The notes below the pieces were generated by a model. The model did no database searches, was not told the DNA's origin, and worked only from the letters and a program-made list of their open reading frames with translations. From assembly GCA_021292165.1 (NCBI GenBank), contig CM037880.1, positions 225,648,467 through 225,712,466 of the forward strand: a stretch of 64,000 nucleotides of DNA, written 5' to 3'. The position numbers and the translations under genes are program-made. Positions 63,536-64,000 of the stretch are shown here, one piece after another; within the stretch, counting starts at the first letter, position 1; each line of letters opens with the position of its first letter. Source of the stretch: Shinisaurus crocodilurus. Lineage: Eukaryota > Chordata > Lepidosauria > Squamata > Shinisauridae.

Positions 63536-64000
63536 CCCCCTTGACAGCCTCCTGTGTGAGGGCCTGCCTCAGAGGGCTTCAGGCTGAGGCCGTGCCATGT
63601 GGGCAGATGGCCTTTGGGGAAAGGGGAGCACCCCCGCCCTGCATCTCGGTGGATCCAGCCCTTCCCTTCGCTGCCGGTTGCTGAGGCCAGCAAGGCCTTG
63701 TGGCACTGCAAGCTGGCTCAGCGTTGATTTTGCAGCTCGCGTTCTCTTGCCTTGTGGGGAGAGCATGAGGAGGGCCTGGGAGGCTCCCCCCCCACGCGAC
63801 CTTGCGCAGGTGCCAGTGCTCCCCCCCCACGCGACCTTGCGCAGGTGCCAGTGCTCCCCCCTTCAGTGCATGCGAATCGCACGTCGTCATGGCCTCTGCA
63901 GCACGCGGACCCCTCTTGTATGGACATGAGCCCTCATAAGCTCACCCTATTTATTTATTCATTTGCTTAATCCATCTTAAATGATTTTTTGCCCGCCTTT
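63536..64000. other. Window end: GC-rich spacer and a 35-bp tandem repeat
   Basis: A 35-bp unit (GCTCCCCCCCCACGCGACCT then TGCGCAGGTGCCAGT) occurs twice at about 63783-63852. 63945-64000 has a TATTTATTTATTCATT stretch and GCCCGCC, the tail of a SINE or L2 element in minus orientation that continues past the end. No exon seen. Confidence 0.6.

Noticed and set aside
63783..63852. Two 35-bp direct repeats considered as a CRISPR-like array
   Set aside because: Only two head-to-tail units, no spacers, eukaryotic context; a simple tandem duplication.

Overview
This window is vertebrate nuclear DNA, most likely from a squamate reptile (a lizard). The evidence is spliced GT-AG genes, a dense load of CR1 and other chicken-repeat-type LINEs, and several copies of the tRNA-derived Sauria-type SINE that is typical of lepidosaurs. 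Nothing in it is prokaryotic: there are no operons, CRISPR arrays or tRNA/rRNA genes that I can support.

The single host gene I recognise is SCRIB (Scribble, a LAP-family cell-polarity scaffold). It lies on the + strand from about 16.8 to 48.7 kb. I resolve 25 coding exons (3,286 nt, about 1,095 codons). They run from the linker after the LRR/LAP domain, through PDZ1-PDZ4, into the proline-rich and coiled-coil C-terminal half. The leucine-rich-repeat exons must lie upstream of the window and the last exons beyond its end. The first 21 of these exons are all phase 0-0. The reading frame then passes through one phase-1 junction and two phase-2 junctions that rebuild recognisable Scribble sequence. 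Introns are GC-rich and rich in microsatellites, several of which abut splice sites.

Positions 1-16.8 kb are a pile-up of transposable elements inside the preceding SCRIB intron or 5' flank: a hAT MITE with perfect target duplications, a Sauria SINE, a Penelope-like retroelement fragment with a hammerhead-ribozyme-like motif, an RTE-like LINE nested in a CR1, an apparently intact CR1 with both ORFs open (6.0-10.5 kb), and an older CR1/L3-like LINE carrying a hAT element and a SINE.

Positions 48.7-64 kb hold no recognised exon. They contain nested LINEs (L2-like, L3-like, CR1), a second near-full-length CR1 that is broken by a SINE and a mariner-like MITE, a GC-rich MITE with TIRs starting GGGCCGGTTCA inserted in CR1, and an LTR-like segment. 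I found no convincing new molecular system. The most informative items are the intact CR1 and its duplicated 5' UTR, the ribozyme-like motifs, the precisely bounded MITEs with empty-site evidence, and the microsatellites lying on SCRIB splice sites.
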